64,000 nt of DNA from Branchiostoma floridae (Eukaryota > Chordata > Leptocardii > Amphioxiformes > Branchiostomatidae). The notes under the pieces are model-generated. The model was not told where the DNA came from. It did no database searches and worked only from the letters and a program-made list of their open reading frames with translations. Shown piece after piece: positions 61,528 through 64,000 of the stretch (position 1 is its first letter; each line of letters opens with the position of its first letter). The position numbers and the translations under genes were made by a program. Location: NCBI RefSeq assembly GCF_000003815.2, contig NC_049993.1, positions 427,539-491,538 on the forward strand, read 5' to 3'.

Positions 61528-61703
61528 TAGAATAGGGGTTAACTTTTTATTTGTTCAATATGGCATTTTTTTGTTCAATATGGCAATTGACAGGATGGGT
61601 CCATTAGCATCACTGTCAAATGTTGAACTATGCTTCATGTGATGTAGGGGCTGAGTAGGGCTGCAGTCAACTCTGCATCATTATTTGACAGGACATACAT
61701 TGT

Positions 61704-61709
61704 AATAAA
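61704..61709 (+). promoter_or_regulatory. Candidate METTL4 polyadenylation signal
   Basis: An AATAAA followed by a TTTGTTATT-type T-rich stretch, about 180 bases after the minisatellite. If used, the 3' UTR includes the whole 56-bp array. Confidence 0.35.
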
Positions 61710-61992
61710 GTTTGTTATTACGTTCATATGTGCCTGAATTGCCTTGAAAGTAATATCATAGTTCGACCTTGCCTTAAAGGACCTGTACTTTTAGGAGCTG
61801 GTTTCCTTCACATCTTTTAATATGTCATTGTTCTTTAGACAGTTATCTGTGCCCCAAAGGAGGGCTGTTGACACTGGAATGATCATGAAAATAAATAAAT
61901 AATTTTTATCTTCACCGTACCTTTGAGTGATTCATCGTTAATGTTTGTCACTGATTCTCACACTCACTCTCTATCCTGTTATCCTAGGGATA

Positions 61993-62448
61993 GGCCACGC
62001 CAATTTAATTTGTTGCTTCTTGGATTTCCCAACCCATTTTTTTCTGATTTGGAAAAAAAAAATGTAGTCCCGAGAAAAATAATATAGGTTTTGCTATAAT
62101 TGCAGACCTGTAAAAAAGATAATTCCAGGAGCACATACTACTGATGAACCAATCAGAGAGCTTCTTTGTAGTCACATGATAGAAAACAACCAAATGAATA
62201 AGCTTCTTGCATTTCCTCAACACACATAATTTTATTATAAAAACAATTCCCTTTATGCAGACCAATGGTATGAAATCAAAGGAAGAAATTCATTGGATAA
62301 ATCATGCCATGAAAATCTGCTACTAACCTTGTTTTTTTGTGTCATATAAGCCTCATACATGTATGTTCACCCCACGACGTTTTGCATTTTTTTTCCCGCC
62401 CGCCCGCCCCAAATTTTCCTCGGCGCAACAAATCAAGTTGGTGTGGCC
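61993..62448. mobile_element. MITE with GGCC ends, copy 2
   Basis: Inverted ends GGCCACGCCAATTTAATTTG and AATCAAGTTGGTGTGGCC are related to the element at 45873-46302. The flanks do not show a clean TTA duplication, so this copy is older or its ends have changed. Confidence 0.65.
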
Positions 62449-62695
62449 TTTGAAGTGCTTGTGCAGATAGATTGGCTTCATGGCAGCACGCTGTCCTCAT
62501 TTACATAAATATATGAATAAATATATATCTTCTCAAAGTATGAAAGCCTTATTTTACATGAAGCAAAGAAAGCTATTGTAATATTTTGGGGACTTCTTAC
62601 TTATAGCATTTGGACGTTATGTACAAGTGAACATCATTGAACATTTAATTATGCAAATGAGGTCCTCATGTATGTTGTATGGGACAGTAGCAATT

Positions 62696-63075
62696 TCCTT
62701 CCTTCTTTTTTCCATCCTTTCATTCTTTCTTTCACTTCTTCCTTCCTTTCTTCTCTCCATGTACTTCTTTCACTCCTTCCTTCTTTCCTTCCTTCACTCT
62801 TTCCTCTTTTACCTCCACCCTTCCTCCCTTCACTCCTGCCTTCATTCCTTCTTCCATTCCTCATTTCTTCCTCCTCTCACCTCCTTCCTTCCCTCATTTA
62901 TTCCCTCCTTCACTCCTTTCCTCCCTCATTCCCTTCTTAACTCCTTCCTTCAGTCCTCCCTTCACTTGTTCCTTCCTCTCTACCTCCTTCATTCCTTCCC
63001 TCATTTACTGTTTCCTTAACTCCTTCCTCCTTCACTCCTGCCTTCACTCCATCCTTCCTTCCACCCTCCTGTTTT
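62696..63075. repeat. Pyrimidine-rich CTTCC repeat tract
   Basis: Long CTTCCTTC, CACTCCTT and CATTCCTT mixture on the plus strand. The Ser/Leu/Phe-rich frame through it is not a gene. Confidence 0.95.
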
Positions 63076-63450
63076 TACTTCTGCTATATTACCTCTATTA
63101 CATTACTCTGAGAACATATAGAAAATATCACAGTACTCAGTGGTCTACTAGAAGAATCCTGTTGTAATACTGTGCTTACATGCACAGCTATGTGGCCCAA
63201 GGGCTAAAGAAATGGAGATGGCCATTGTCCTATCTAACACTCCCTTTTGACTATAGGCTACGACTGCAGAGCTACCAAAGATTATGACAGATTGCTCAAT
63301 GAATTTTATGGATAAAGAAACAAATTGTTTTACATTTTGTGTGTTTTGTTGCCTTTTAGAGGATACTTTTAAATGTTTGTCTCCAGTCATAAAATCAAGG
63401 AGGGACCCTCTTTCAACCTCCTTGATAAAATCAAGGGTCACACAAATACA
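63076..63450. other. Spacer or intron, nothing recognised
   Basis: Probably intronic to the minus-strand gene whose exon is at 63617-63725. No supported exon. Confidence 0.4.
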
Positions 63451-63451
63451 G

Positions 63452-63616
63452 TCACGCTGAACACCGTCCACACACAAGCAAACATACCTGTCCCTGGTGC
63501 TGAACACCATCCACACACAAGCAAACATACCTGTCCCTGGTGCTGAACACCATCCACACACAAGCAAACATACCTGTCCCTGGTGCTGAACACCATCCAC
63601 ACACAAGCAAACATAC
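63452..63616 (-). repeat. 43-bp tandem repeat adjoining a splice donor
   Basis: Nearly four units, period 43 (landmark ACATAC at 63482, 63525, 63568 and 63611). On the minus strand each contains a CAG|GTATGT or GAG|GTATGT donor-like motif. The first, at 63616, is the true exon border. Because 43 is not a multiple of three, the frame rotates between units. Confidence 0.9.
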
Positions 63617-63725
63617 CTCTTCCTGAGACGTGTGACGACAGTCGCACACAACTACGCCCCACCTGCTGAGATGATTGGCGTGCTCGATCTCTTTGATGAT
63701 GCTTTGCACCCCAGTCATGTCCAGA
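63617..63725 (-). CDS. Internal exon of an unidentified minus-strand gene
   Basis: Acceptor AG at 63726-63727 and donor GTATGT from 63616 bound a 109-base exon (phase 2 in, phase 0 out) encoding LDMTGVQSIIKEIEHANHLS, then RWGVVVCDCRHTSQEE. Clean splice sites and a coherent frame support a real exon. The WGVVV.D.R.TSQEE pattern faintly recalls the WGVMVSHRSGETED segment of enolases, so an enolase-like protein such as ENO4 is one possibility. Spacing differs by a residue or two and the HRSGE core is not conserved, so this is weak. Upstream exons lie beyond the window. Confidence 0.5.
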
Positions 63726-64000
63726 CTAGTGCACAACGATTGACTCGCATACCATGCACAAACACTACCAAGGACATATAAACTTCTTGGCAAAGGTGAC
63801 AATGACATTATGTACTGCTGTGATACTTATTATGTACTGTTGTGATACTTTCCGGCACAACATGTATGTATGTATTGACATCTCTTTCTCATTTACATGT
63901 GACAAGTTTGAAAGTCCTATCATGGAATGCAGTGGATTTGTACACTTTCCTCATTAATCATGCAAATTTGCTGTTAGTTTTTTAAAATTTACAACGGTTA
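63726..64000. other. Presumed intron, nothing recognised
   Basis: Sequence upstream, in minus-strand terms, of the exon at 63617-63725. No second exon is visible before the window edge. Confidence 0.4.

Noticed and set aside
62627-63019. Hydrophobic Ser/Leu/Phe protein
   Set aside because: Translation of a CTTCC repeat tract with no conserved features.

Overview
The window is eukaryotic and animal-like: intron-rich genes with GT-AG junctions, mosaic extracellular proteins built from phase-1 exon modules, a class A GPCR, a LINE, mariner and MITE elements, SINE-like repeats and many minisatellites. An invertebrate deuterostome, most likely an amphioxus (Branchiostoma), fits best because several tandem repeats start exactly at exon boundaries and because two diverged copies of one locus sit side by side across an assembly gap. 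The species call is an inference, not a match. || Layout. (1) 1-22.2 kb: two head-to-tail copies of a gene for a single-pass membrane protein with coagulation-factor-5/8-type-C (discoidin-like) domains separated by Thr/Ser/Pro mucin-like linkers, then a transmembrane helix and a Tyr-containing tail. Copy A (215-7977) lacks its 5' end at the window edge. Copy B (8420-22234) lacks its 5' end at a 100-N gap. Copy A and its flanks (1-8319) align with 14235-22572, so the pair is either a recent tandem duplication or two haplotypes placed in series. (2) 22.2-31 kb: intergenic, with a piggyBac-type MITE, a SINE-like repeat, and a decayed LINE interrupted by a minisatellite and a deleted mariner element. 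(3) 31.0-40.2 kb: a neuropeptide-type class A GPCR on the + strand in six visible exons, with the TM5 exon mostly lost in a 148-N gap and very repeat-rich introns. (4) 43.4-48.5 kb, minus strand: a seven-exon HD-superfamily metal-dependent phosphohydrolase of 238 aa. (5) 49.3-60.5 kb, plus strand: a nine-exon METTL4 N6-adenine methyltransferase (606 aa) with the DPPW motif, head-to-head with the HD gene across about 0.9 kb. (6) 61.5-64 kb: a MITE, a pyrimidine-rich tract and one exon of an unidentified minus-strand gene. || Most unusual signal. At least five tandem arrays begin at, or include, a coding or splice landmark: METTL4 exon 1 (39-bp unit, 15 in-frame copies), the METTL4 exon 4 splice donor (40-bp unit, about 36 copies), the METTL4 terminal exon with its stop codon (56-bp unit, about 19 copies), the HD-gene terminal exon with its stop (44-bp unit, 3 copies) and the splice donor of the last minus-strand exon (43-bp unit, about 4 copies). 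This looks like a locus-wide, gene-edge-seeded minisatellite process. The second theme is the membrane protein, which is cysteine-free throughout the visible sequence. || The genes do not form a pathway. The HD phosphohydrolase and METTL4 may share a bidirectional promoter; otherwise they are neighbours only.
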